Assembly (NCBI RefSeq): GCF_040448685.1
Contig: NZ_CP159290.1
Location: 1,302,001 to 1,366,000 of the forward strand
DNA length: 64,000 nt
Direction of reading: 5' to 3'
Source of the DNA: Cellulosimicrobium sp. ES-005
GTDB lineage: Bacteria; Actinomycetota; Actinomycetes; Actinomycetales; Cellulomonadaceae
The notes beneath the pieces are model-generated. The model searched no databases and was not told where the DNA came from. It worked only from the letters and a program-made list of their open reading frames with translations. This document shows, one piece after another, positions 36,817 through 44,223 of this stretch. The stretch's first letter is position 1. Each line of letters opens with the position of its first letter. The position numbers were made by a program, and so were the translations under genes.

Positions 36817-37613
36817 CCGACCCCGGTGCCCCGGCGACGCCCGCGACGCTCGAGGGCGTCCTGTTCGACGTCGACGACACGCTCGTCGACACGCGCGCCG
36901 CGTTCGCGGAGGCGATCGCCGCGGCGTCGCGCGTGTGGCTCCCGCACCTGCCCGAGAGCCGGTACGACGAGGTCCTCGCGCTGTGGCGCGCCGACCCGAA
37001 CGGGCACTACCGCGCGTACACGCGCGGCGAGGTCGACTTCGACGCGCAGCGCATGGCGCGGGCCAACGAGCTCCAGGCGACGTTCGGCGGCGAGCTGCTC
37101 GACGACGCCGCGTACGTGGACTGGAAGGACCTCTTCTGGGGCACGTTCGAGGCCTCGTGGGCAGGGTTCGAGGACGCGCGCCCGGTCGTGGACGCGCTCG
37201 TCGCGGCGGGGGTCCGCGTGGGGTCCCTGACGAACGCGCGCGTCGAGCTGCAGACCCGCAAGCTCGCCGCCGCGGGCCTGCCCGACGTCCCGCTGCTCGT
37301 CGGGGTGGACACGCTCGGGTTCGGCAAGCCCGACCCGCGCGTGTTCGCCGAGGCGTGCCGCCGGCTCGGGACCGACCCGGCCCGCACGGCGTACGTGGGC
37401 GACGAGCTCGACGTCGACGCGCGCGCCGCGCGGGCGGCCGGCCTCGTCGGGGTCTGGCTCGACCGACCCGGCACGCGCCGCGGCGGCCCGCACCCGGAGG
37501 ACCCGACGTCGGCCCGCGCGTCGGGCGTGCACGTGGTCCACGCCCTGGTCGACCTGCCCGCGACCCTCGGCATCGCCGTCCACTCCCGCGCCGAGGCCTC
37601 CACGCCGAGGTAG
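36813..37613 (+). CDS. HAD-superfamily hydrolase
   Basis: A 266-residue HAD phosphatase: motif [12 protein letters not shown], motif II VGSLTNA, motif III Lys in [11 protein letters not shown] and motif [24 protein letters not shown] at 36813-36816 overlaps the gltX stop, so translation is coupled. The physiological substrate is unknown. The stop codon TAG lies within repeat cluster C (R-stop, AGGTAG). Confidence 0.9.
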   Translation: MTDPGAPATPATLEGVLFDVDDTLVDTRAAFAEAIAAASRVWLPHLPESRYDEVLALWRADPNGHYRAYTRGEVDFDAQRMARANELQATFGGELLDDAAYVDWKDLFWGTFEASWAGFEDARPVVDALVAAGVRVGSLTNARVELQTRKLAAAGLPDVPLLVGVDTLGFGKPDPRVFAEACRRLGTDPARTAYVGDELDVDARAARAAGLVGVWLDRPGTRRGGPHPEDPTSARASGVHVVHALVDLPATLGIAVHSRAEASTPR

Positions 37614-37735
37614 AGCCCTGGTCCGCGCGAGGTAGAGCCCTGGTCAATGACCAGGGCTCTACCTCGCGTGACCAGGGCTCTACCTCGCGCCACCACGGTT
37701 CTCGCTCGCGTGACCAGGGTCCTCCGCCGACGGGG
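37605..37735. repeat. GAGGTAGAG repeat cluster C
   Basis: Direct copies start at 37605 and 37627. Bases 37627-37646 and 37648-37667 form a 20-bp perfect palindrome around one base. The inverted copy TGACCAGGGCTCTACCTCGC repeats at 37669, a 21-bp period, and decayed copies extend to about 37735. It fills the space between the convergent HAD and YeiH genes. Confidence 0.88.
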
Positions 37736-37740
37736 ACCTA

Positions 37741-38919
37741 TCAGGTGAGGAGCAGGACGCCGACGAGGGCCGTCGTCGTGACGAGGAGCGCCGACAGCCC
37801 GCCCAGGACGAGCGCGCGCCGCCCCGTGCGCAGCAGGTACGGGACGTCCACGCCCAGGCCGAGCGCGAACATCGCGGCGACGAACGCGAGCGTCGTCGCG
37901 GTCGCGAGCACGGCGAGCAGGGGTGCCGGCACGACGCCCAGGCTGCGCAGCGCCACCGCGGCCACGAACCCGACGACGAACCACGGCACCGGCGCGACCC
38001 GCGGTGGGGTCGCGTGCGCCGTCGTCCCCGAGGCGTCGCCGTGGAGGGCGCCGGTGGAGCCGACCCGGGCGAGGGCCGCGCGTCGGGCCCCGCGGGCCAC
38101 GACGACGCCCGCGACGGTGACGAGCGGGGCGAGGAGGGCGACGCGCGCGAGCTTGGCGACCGTGGCGGTCGCGAGGGCGGGGTCCGAGATGGTCCCGGCG
38201 GCCGTGACGACCTGCGCGACCTCCTGCACGCTCGCGCCGATCCAGAGCCCGGCCTGGTCGTCGCTCAGCCCCACCACCGACGCCAGCCAGGGCAGCGCGA
38301 CGATCGCGAGCGTGCCGTAGACGGTGACGAGCGCGAGGGACGCGGCGACGCCGTCGTCGTCCTCGCGGACCTGCCCGGGGGTGCGTCCCGGACCGGCGAC
38401 GACGCCCTGCATCGCCGAGATCGCCGCGGCCCCGCACACCGAGAACCCGGTCGCGACGAGCAGCGAGGTGACGCGCGGAACCCGCAGCGCGCGACCGAGG
38501 GCGAGCGTCCCCGTGAAGGTGACGAGGAGGGTCGTCGTGACGACCACGAGGCCGCGCCAGCCCAGCGCGAGGACCTCGGGGACCGAGAGCTGGAAGCCGA
38601 GCAGCACGACGCCGGTGCGCAGGACGACGCGGGACGTCCACGCGACCCCGGGCCGGGTCGCCGCGACGGTGGCTCCGCCACGCCGGGTCCTGCCCACCCG
38701 GCCCAGGACCGGTGCGACGAGCGCGCCGAGCACGAGCGCGACGACGAGCGGGGAGATCGTCGGGACGAGCCGCGCCCCGAGCAGCACGAGGACCGTCGCC
38801 CCGGCCACCAGCACGAGCCCGGGCAGCAGCGCACGGGAGCCCGCGGCGCGGCGGGACGCGCTCGCCGTCGCGACGGGAGGTGGTGCGGTGCGGGCCGTGC
38901 GGGGTGCGGGAGGTGCCAT
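37741..38919 (-). CDS. YeiH-family putative sulfate exporter
   Basis: A 392-residue protein with about ten membrane segments: LLPGLVLVAGATVLVLLGARL, LRTGVVLLGFQLSVPEVLALG, LLVATGFSVCGAAAISAMQGV, LWIGASVQEVAQVVTAAG and FALGLGVDVPYLLRTGRRAL. This is the PSE/YeiH (UPF0324) family. The substrate is not proven; the family name comes from links to sulfur metabolism. The divergent LysR gene, 70 bp away, is the expected regulator. ATG at 38919; a GTG 6 nt upstream is possible. Confidence 0.88.
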   Translation of the reverse strand: MAPPAPRTARTAPPPVATASASRRAAGSRALLPGLVLVAGATVLVLLGARLVPTISPLVVALVLGALVAPVLGRVGRTRRGGATVAATRPGVAWTSRVVLRTGVVLLGFQLSVPEVLALGWRGLVVVTTTLLVTFTGTLALGRALRVPRVTSLLVATGFSVCGAAAISAMQGVVAGPGRTPGQVREDDDGVAASLALVTVYGTLAIVALPWLASVVGLSDDQAGLWIGASVQEVAQVVTAAGTISDPALATATVAKLARVALLAPLVTVAGVVVARGARRAALARVGSTGALHGDASGTTAHATPPRVAPVPWFVVGFVAAVALRSLGVVPAPLLAVLATATTLAFVAAMFALGLGVDVPYLLRTGRRALVLGGLSALLVTTTALVGVLLLT

Positions 38920-38977
38920 GCTCACGAGCCTGCTGCGTGCGGCGAGGCCGCGGAAGGGCGATCTGCCTCGCAACCCA

Positions 38978-38983
38978 TAGAGT
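38978..38983 (+). promoter_or_regulatory. -10 box of the LysR gene, leaderless type
   Basis: TAGAGT followed by 6 nt and the ATG at 38990, in the 70-bp gap shared with the divergent YeiH gene where a LysR-type site is also expected. Confidence 0.55.
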
Positions 38984-38989
38984 GGTCCT

Positions 38990-39916
38990 ATGGCCCAGAC
39001 CTCTCGCGACCGGACCTCGCTCTCCGCGCTCGAGCTGCTCGTCGCGACCGACTCGCACGGCTCGATCAGCGCTGCGGCGCGGGCGCTCGGGGTCGCCCAG
39101 CCGACGGCGTCGGCAGGCCTGCGCGCGCTGGAGCGCCGCCTCGGGCTCGAGCTCCTCGAGCGCACGACGCGCGGCTCGCGGCTCACGGAGACGGGCCGCG
39201 CGACCGCCGCGTGGGCGCGCGAGGTGATCGAGGCGTCGGACCGCTTCGAGACGTCGGTCGCGGCGCTGCGCGACGCCCCGGCCGCCCGGGTCCGCGTCGC
39301 GGCGAGCCTCACGGTCGCCGAGTACCTGGCTCCCCGCTGGCTCGCGCGCCTGGCGCTCGAGGGGTCCGGCCCCGGCGGGGGAGCGCCGGACGTCGAGCTC
39401 GTGGTGCGCAACTCGCGCGAGGTGACCGACCTCGTCCTCGACGGCGCCGTCGAGCTGGGCTTCGTCGAGAGCGCGACGCTGCGCCGCGGGTTGCGCAGCC
39501 GCACCGTCGCGCACGACCGGCTCGTCGTGGTCGTCGGGCCGGCGCACCGGTGGGCACGGCGGAGCGCGCTGCGGGTCGACGAGCTGCTCACGGGCGGCCT
39601 GGTCGTGCGCGAGCGCGGGTCGGGCACGCGCGAGACGCTCGAGCGCGGCCTCGCGGCGGTCGGCGAGCGCCTGCCCGACCACCTGCCCTACCTCGGCTCG
39701 ACGGCGGCGCTGAAGACCGCCGTGCAGCACGGCGGTGCCGTCGCGGTCCTGTCGAGCCTCGCCGTCGCCGACGACGTCGCGCGCGGCGCACTGGTGCGGG
39801 TCGCCGTCCCGGGGCTCGAGCTCGACCGTCGCCTGCGCATGGTGTGGAAGGACGGCACCGCGCTCTCGTCCGCCGCGCGCCGCATCGCCGCCGCGGCGGC
39901 CGTCTCGTCGGGCTGA
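38990..39916 (+). CDS. LysR-family transcriptional regulator
   Basis: A 308-residue LTTR. Residues 12-70 form the winged HTH (LSALELLVATDSHGSISAAARALGVAQPTASAGLRALERRLG is one helix-rich stretch). The effector domain begins at RVRVAASLTVAEYLAPRWLA. It is divergent from the YeiH gene, the usual LTTR-target arrangement, so it probably controls that transporter in response to an anion or sulfur metabolite (inference). Confidence 0.9.
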   Translation: MAQTSRDRTSLSALELLVATDSHGSISAAARALGVAQPTASAGLRALERRLGLELLERTTRGSRLTETGRATAAWAREVIEASDRFETSVAALRDAPAARVRVAASLTVAEYLAPRWLARLALEGSGPGGGAPDVELVVRNSREVTDLVLDGAVELGFVESATLRRGLRSRTVAHDRLVVVVGPAHRWARRSALRVDELLTGGLVVRERGSGTRETLERGLAAVGERLPDHLPYLGSTAALKTAVQHGGAVAVLSSLAVADDVARGALVRVAVPGLELDRRLRMVWKDGTALSSAARRIAAAAAVSSG

Positions 39917-39945
39917 CCCTGGTCCCGCGGGCGCGACGAGGTCCG

Positions 39946-40596
39946 TCAGCGCACCGACGCGTCCCAGCGCCAGCGCGTGCGGTGCGGCCTGCCGGGGAGC
40001 TCGCCGCGCCCGGTCGCCCACAGGAGCAGGAGGTCGGGGTCCTCCTCCGCTCCCGGGTCGACGTCCGGGAAGAGGCGTGTGAGGACCCTCGGCGCGAGGC
40101 CCGCGGGGAACGGCACGTGTTCGCCCGCGAGCCCGAGCACGACGTCGTGGCCGTGCACGAGGACCTCGGCGACCCCCATCGCCGCGAACCCCGCGGCGTC
40201 GGAGGTCCCGTAGGGGTGAAAGGCGCGCGCTGCCGCCGGACGGGTCTCGGCGAGCGTCGCGAGGAGCTCGCCGCCGCCGAGCAGCGCCTCGGCCAGGCCC
40301 GCCGTCCCGGCCGCACGGTCGACGTGCGCGATCTCGTCCTCCCCGCGCGGGCCGACGAGCGGGACGTACGCGAGGCGCGGGAGCGCGGCGAGCTGGAGGG
40401 CGTAGGCGAGCAGGTCGTCCACGACGTGCTCCGCCGTCGTCCAGCACGACCACCGCACCGGGCCGGCCTGCGCGTCGAACGCCGAGGCGGGGTGCCGGAC
40501 GAGGTGGTCCGCGAGCCAGCGCGCCGCCGTCCGGACGTCGTCGCCGGTGACGGCCTCCGGGGCGCGGTGGCCGGCGCGGCCCGGGCGCGTGCTCAC
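39946..40596 (-). CDS. Mycothiol-dependent maleylpyruvate isomerase-like (DinB-fold) protein
   Basis: A 216-residue protein: VRTAARWLADHLVRHPASAFDAQAGPVRWSCWTTAEHVVDDLLAYALQLAALP, FHPYGTSDAAGFAAMGVAEVLVHGHDVVLGL (the conserved His-rich VHxxDV), and RLFPDVDP...LLLWATGRGELPGRP. This is the MDMPI/DinB-2 fold of actinobacteria, proteins that bind a metal and often use mycothiol. GTGA at 40593-40596 overlaps the methyltransferase stop, so it is translationally coupled downstream of it. Specific function unknown. Confidence 0.82.
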   Translation of the reverse strand: MSTRPGRAGHRAPEAVTGDDVRTAARWLADHLVRHPASAFDAQAGPVRWSCWTTAEHVVDDLLAYALQLAALPRLAYVPLVGPRGEDEIAHVDRAAGTAGLAEALLGGGELLATLAETRPAAARAFHPYGTSDAAGFAAMGVAEVLVHGHDVVLGLAGEHVPFPAGLAPRVLTRLFPDVDPGAEEDPDLLLLWATGRGELPGRPHRTRWRWDASVR

Positions 40597-41369
40597 GCGC
40601 TGCCCGGGGCGGCGAGCACGTCGGCCCGCCAGCACTCGGCGAGGTACGGGAGGTCCACCCGGTCGCGCCCCGCGAGGTCCGGGTGGGTCGCGACGAGCTC
40701 GTCGATCTCGCCGAGCAGCTCCTCGCGGCGCGCGTCGGGGAGCGTCAGCAGGTAGCTGCGCGACGCGGCGAGCGGGCGGAGCGACGACGTCGGGACGCGG
40801 TCGGCCCACGGCACCGTGCGGTGGTCGGGCGGGGTGAAGAGCTGCTCGGCGAGGACGGGCTCGCGGTAGCTGCGCTCGAGGGTGTCGCCACGGTGGATGA
40901 TCTCCGTGAACCGGCCGACCCAGTCGACCGCGCTGTCCCGCACGTTCCACACGATGCCGAGGCGCCCGCCGGGGCGCAGCACGCGCGCGATCTCGGGCTG
41001 GGCGGCGGGGGAGAACCAGTGCCAGGCCTGCGCGACGAGCACGGCGTCGACGCTCGCGTCGGGGAGCGGGATCGCCTCGGCCGAGCCGGGCAGCGCCCGT
41101 GCGTCCGGCACGGACTCCGTGAGGCGCGCGCGCATCGCGTCCGAGGGCTCGACGGCGACGACGTCCAGCCCGCGGGCGACGAGCCGCTCGGTGAGCTTCC
41201 CGGTGCCCGCGGCGAGGTCGAGGACGCGCCGCGCGCCGTCGGGCAGGAGCCAGTCGACCGCCTCGTCCGGGTAGGAGGGCCGCGTGGACGCGTACTGGGC
41301 GGCCCCCTGCTCGAACGACGCGGCGCGGTCGGCACGCGAGCCGGGATCGGGGGAGTCTCCTGTGCTCAT
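40593..41369 (-). CDS. Class I SAM-dependent methyltransferase
   Basis: A 258-residue enzyme: FEQGAAQYASTRPSYPDEAVDWLL, motif I RVLDLAAGTGKLTERLVARG, VVAVEPSD, AEAIPLPDASVDAVLVAQAWHWF and EIARVLRPGGRLGIVWNVRD. This layout matches the BTA1/YafE-like methyltransferase-11 group. The substrate is unknown. CACCGT lies 6 nt before the ATG. It is coupled to the DinB-fold gene. Confidence 0.88.
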   Translation of the reverse strand: MSTGDSPDPGSRADRAASFEQGAAQYASTRPSYPDEAVDWLLPDGARRVLDLAAGTGKLTERLVARGLDVVAVEPSDAMRARLTESVPDARALPGSAEAIPLPDASVDAVLVAQAWHWFSPAAQPEIARVLRPGGRLGIVWNVRDSAVDWVGRFTEIIHRGDTLERSYREPVLAEQLFTPPDHRTVPWADRVPTSSLRPLAASRSYLLTLPDARREELLGEIDELVATHPDLAGRDRVDLPYLAECWRADVLAAPGSA

Positions 41370-41451
41370 GCCCCGACGGTGCCAGACGGCGGCGCCGCGC
41401 GTCGACCCGGAGGTGCCCGTGCGTACCGGACCTCCACGGTGCGGGTCGCAT

Positions 41452-41480
41452 TTGGTCCGCGTCCTCATGTCCGGTAATGT
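41452..41480 (+). promoter_or_regulatory. Promoter of tRNA-Gln
   Basis: TTGGTC (41452-41457) and TAATGT (41475-41480) are separated by exactly 17 bp, about 85 bp upstream of the tRNA. It is the best match to a vegetative -35/-10 pair noticed in the window. Confidence 0.65.
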
Positions 41481-41569
41481 TCTCGGCCGGTGGGACCTCC
41501 ACGGGAGGGAGCCAGGGGACGAGTCTCGACTCGTCGAAACGGCTCCTCGACGGTGGCTGGTTACCCCCT

Positions 41570-41641
41570 TGGGGTATGGTGTAATTGGCAGCACGAGTGA
41601 TTCTGGTTCACTTAGTCTAGGTTCGAGTCCTGGTACCCCAG
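41570..41641 (+). tRNA. tRNA-Gln (CUG anticodon)
   Basis: A complete cloverleaf of 72 nt: acceptor 41570-41576 with 41634-41640, D arm GTG/CAC, anticodon stem AGTGA/TCACT with loop TTCTGGT (anticodon CTG), 4-nt variable region and T arm CTAGG/CCTGG with loop TTCGAGT. The T1-A72 first pair and the absence of encoded CCA are as expected for actinobacterial tRNA-Gln. Confidence 0.97.
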
Positions 41642-41691
41642 CGAAGAGCTCCGGCTCGGATCGCGTGGTCAAGACCGCGCGAAACATGAGG

Positions 41692-41697
41692 TAGAGT
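41692..41697 (+). promoter_or_regulatory. -10 box of tRNA-Glu
   Basis: TAGAGT lies 43 bp upstream of tRNA-Glu, with only a weak -35-like sequence about 17-20 bp before it. It suggests the second tRNA has its own promoter. Confidence 0.45.
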
Positions 41698-41740
41698 TCT
41701 CGACGGAGAAACGGACCGGAAACGGTACGAGGATCCACAG

Positions 41741-41813
41741 GCCCCCATCGTCTAGCGGCCTAGGACGTCGCCCTCTCACGGCGGTAACACGGGTTCAAAT
41801 CCCGTTGGGGGTA
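41741..41813 (+). tRNA. tRNA-Glu (CUC anticodon)
   Basis: A 73-nt cloverleaf: acceptor 41741-41747 with 41806-41812 (first pair G-T), D arm, anticodon loop with CTC, T arm CGGGTTCAAATCCCG and discriminator A41813. CCA is not encoded. A strong terminator follows directly. Confidence 0.97.
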
Positions 41814-41818
41814 CAGAG

Positions 41819-41853
41819 AAAGGCCCGGTCACCATCACGGTGACCGGGCCTTT
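41819..41853 (+). terminator. Terminator of the tRNA genes
   Basis: A perfect 15-bp stem (41819-41833 with 41839-41853), loop ATCAC, starting with AAA and ending in TTT, 6 nt after tRNA-Glu. The remaining stretch to 42011 shows no gene. Confidence 0.85.
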
Positions 41854-42011
41854 GTCATGCTCGGAGAAGCGTGAGCAGCGCTCGACGCGACGTGTCGTGG
41901 TGCTCGCACGCGCCGTGTGACGAAGGTCGCGGCCCTCGGTGGGGACGCGTGATCGCCGTGCTGGGCACGACGGAACCGTCAGCTCGCGCTCGTGAGCTCG
42001 TCGAGGTGTCG

Positions 42012-42992
42012 TCAGGGCGCGCCGTCGCGACCCGGGCCGGGCTCGTAGGGCTTCGGGATCGGCGTCGGCGTGGGGCGCGGGTGGATGACCGGCACGTAGG
42101 TCGCCCGGTGCTCCCCGGAGACCGCCCAGCCGGGCTCGTCGTCATGAGGCTCCGCGGGGTGCTCGCCGCCGAGCCACCCGTCCCTGCGTCCCGCGGCGCC
42201 CTGAGCCGCCTCCGACGGCCCCGCGACCGGGATGGGCTGCGTCGGCCCGCTCGACTCGCCGGTCGCGCGCCCGGGGACGACGACCACGTGCTGGTCGGCG
42301 GGCGGGGGCGCGGGGACGGGCGGCAGGGTCTGGGCCGGGCTGCGGCCGTCCCACGCGGGGGCGGGCTCGACGGGCGCCGGCTCGGCCGGCTGGGGAGGGC
42401 GCGGGCCTGGCGGCGGGATCGACGCCGGGGCGGCTCCCTGGGTGCCGCCCTGTGCCGTTCCGGGGCCGCTCGGTCCCGCGCCGGGGCGGCTCCCGGGCGT
42501 GAAGAGCGTGTCGCACAGGAGGCGGTACGTCGCGTCAGGGTGAGAGACCCAGTCGATCTGGCGCAGCGCCTGGTCCTGCCCGGCGGATTCCAGGAGGAAC
42601 TGCCCGTAGCCGAAGACGCGCCCGACGGGCGAGCGTCCGTAGTTCATGTCGGTGACCTTGGTGAGCGGCATCATCGCGACCTTGTGCGTGATGAGGCCGT
42701 ACAGCAGGAGCAGGCGCTTGTCGGTGGCGACGAACCACTCGTTGCGCCACTCGAAGACCTTCCACACCAGGCGCCCGGCGAGGATCAGCCACAGCCACCA
42801 CAGGAACAGCACGCCGTCGCCGACGGCAGGCCCCGCGCGCACGACCAGCCACGCGACGAGGAACGCGCCCGCGACGGTGGTCACGACCGGCTCGAGCAGC
42901 ATCCCCCAGTGGTGGCGCGTGGCCACCACGACCCGCTCGCCGCTGAGCACGTAGCGGTCGAGGATCCGGCTCCGGGGACGGCCGCGGGCCAC
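42012..42992 (-). CDS. Bacterial PH-domain (bPH2) membrane protein with Pro-rich tail
   Basis: A 326-residue protein. Residues ~8-135 have two membrane segments (LLEPVVTTVAGAFLVAWLVV, GDGVLFLWWLWLILAGRLVW) followed by the bPH2 pattern NEWFVATDKRLLLLYGLITHKVAMMPLTKVTDMNY...GYGQFLLESAGQDQALRQIDWV. The last ~170 residues are Pro-rich and disordered. The GTG start at 42992 is 2 nt after the stop of a 55-codon membrane-peptide gene, suggesting coupled translation. Function unknown. Confidence 0.8.
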   Translation of the reverse strand: MARGRPRSRILDRYVLSGERVVVATRHHWGMLLEPVVTTVAGAFLVAWLVVRAGPAVGDGVLFLWWLWLILAGRLVWKVFEWRNEWFVATDKRLLLLYGLITHKVAMMPLTKVTDMNYGRSPVGRVFGYGQFLLESAGQDQALRQIDWVSHPDATYRLLCDTLFTPGSRPGAGPSGPGTAQGGTQGAAPASIPPPGPRPPQPAEPAPVEPAPAWDGRSPAQTLPPVPAPPPADQHVVVVPGRATGESSGPTQPIPVAGPSEAAQGAAGRRDGWLGGEHPAEPHDDEPGWAVSGEHRATYVPVIHPRPTPTPIPKPYEPGPGRDGAP

Positions 42993-42994
42993 GG

Positions 42995-43162
42995 TCAGTC
43001 CAGGAGCGAGTTGAAGAACTGGCCGATGGAGCTGAAGGCACCGAGGATGACGTCCCAGATGCCCTCGACGATGTCGGCGGCACGGTCGGGGCTCCTGATG
43101 ACCGCGTAGACGGCGAAGATCACGAGCACCCAGATCAGGGTCATCTTCACCTTGGGATGCAT
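42995..43162 (-). CDS. Small membrane protein, 55 residues
   Basis: ATG at 43162 with AGGAG 8 nt upstream opens MHPKVKMTLIWVLVIFAVYA and ends IGQFFNSLLD. There is one strong N-terminal membrane helix (TLIWVLVIFAVYAVI) and an amphipathic second half (IVEGIWDVILGAFSSIGQFF). It lies directly upstream of the bPH2 gene, 2 nt apart. No family is recognised by eye, but the ribosome binding site, codon bias and tight spacing support a real gene. Confidence 0.75.
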   Translation of the reverse strand: MHPKVKMTLIWVLVIFAVYAVIRSPDRAADIVEGIWDVILGAFSSIGQFFNSLLD

Positions 43163-43330
43163 CGGGACTCCTCGTGTCTCGGGTTCGGACGGTCAGGTGC
43201 GCCCCCTGCCGCCACCGCACCGTCCGGCGCCGGGGCACGCACAGCATGGCAGCAGCCGGTGACATTTTGACAGGGCACGTCCCGTTTGCCGCCCGCGGCG
43301 CGCCGAACCTGGGGCTATCGCTGGATCCGT

Positions 43331-43362
43331 CGCCGAACCCGGCCGCGTCCCCGGGTTCGGCG
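43331..43362 (-). terminator. Hairpin after the IclR gene
   Basis: CGCCGAACCCGG (43331-43342) pairs with 43351-43362, 8 nt downstream of the IclR stop. The arm matches the 23-bp inverted repeat at 17785. A half copy lies at about 43297. The rest of 43163-43330 shows no gene. Confidence 0.65.
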
Positions 43363-43370
43363 CGTCCCTG

Positions 43371-44090
43371 CTACTCGCCCGCGCGACGCAGCACCTCGGT
43401 GAGGCGGTTCGCCGCGGCCACGACCGAGCCGGAGTGCAGGCGGCCGGGCTGACGGCTCAGGCGCTCGACCGGACCGGAGATGGAGACCGCCGCGACGACG
43501 CGGCCGGACGGCCCGCGCACGGGAGCGGAGACCGAGGCGACGCCGAGCTCGCGCTCGGAGACGGACTGGGCCCAGCCGCGGCGTCGGACGCCCGAGAGGA
43601 TCGTGGCCGTGAAGACGGCCTCGCGCAGGCCGCGGTGGAGGCGGTCCGGCTCCTCCCACGCGAGCAGGATCTGCGCCGCGGAGCCCGCGTTCATCGTGAG
43701 CGTGGCGCCGACCGGGATCGAGTCGCGCAGGCCGACCGGACGCTCGGCGGCCGCGACGCAGATGCGGTGGTCGCCCTGGCGGCGGTAGAGCTGGGCGCTC
43801 TCGCCCGTGTGGTCGCGCAGGGCGGTGAGCACGGGGTTCGCGGCGGCGAGCAGGCGGTCCTCGCCGGCGGCCGTCGCGAGCTCGTTGAGCCGCGGGCCGA
43901 GGACGAACCGGCCCTGCATGTCGCGCGCCACCATGCGGTGGTGCTCGAGCGCGACCGCGAGGCGGTGCGCGGTCGGGCGAGCCAGGCCGGTGGCCGTGAC
44001 GAGCTGGGCGAGGGTGGCTGGTCCGGACTCCAGGGCGCCCAGGACGGAGGCCGCCTTGTCCAGCACTCCGACTCCGCTAGTATTGTCCAT
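43371..44090 (-). CDS. IclR-family regulator, probable leuCD regulator (LtbR/NdgR-like)
   Basis: A 239-residue IclR protein. Residues ~8-60 form the winged HTH (VLDKAASVLGALESGPATLAQLVTATGLARPTAHRLAVALE); the rest is the IclR effector domain ending VERLSRQPGRLHSGSVVAAANRLTEVL. Being divergent from leuC is the hallmark of the actinobacterial LtbR (Corynebacterium) and NdgR (Streptomyces) regulators of leucine and related genes, so the same role is inferred here. The start ATG at 44090 has CAATAT 6 nt upstream. Confidence 0.88.
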   Translation of the reverse strand: MDNTSGVGVLDKAASVLGALESGPATLAQLVTATGLARPTAHRLAVALEHHRMVARDMQGRFVLGPRLNELATAAGEDRLLAAANPVLTALRDHTGESAQLYRRQGDHRICVAAAERPVGLRDSIPVGATLTMNAGSAAQILLAWEEPDRLHRGLREAVFTATILSGVRRRGWAQSVSERELGVASVSAPVRGPSGRVVAAVSISGPVERLSRQPGRLHSGSVVAAANRLTEVLRRAGE

Positions 44091-44099
44091 AGGTCGATA

Positions 44100-44120
44100 T
44101 TGACGTCTCACGCACTGAGA
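44100..44120. promoter_or_regulatory. leuC promoter -35 and candidate IclR operator
   Basis: TTGACG (44100-44105) reads as a -35 for leuC. It is directly followed by the inverted repeat TCTCA-N5-TGAGA (44106-44120). The repeat would cover the spacer of the leuC promoter and the upstream side of the divergent IclR promoter. Confidence 0.55.
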
Positions 44121-44223
44121 TGCAAGTCCGGCGGAGATGTTCCACCCGCTGGACGTTCTCCCCGGCAGGCTGCCGGACGACGGACGATCGACCCAGACGG
44201 TTCTCCAGACCCCCAGGAGCACC

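Noticed and set aside
41683-41699. Another copy of the GAGGTAGAG repeat before tRNA-Glu
   Set aside because: Only a short match without the flanking CGCG or CCTGGTC; TAGAGT there is better explained as the tRNA -10 box.
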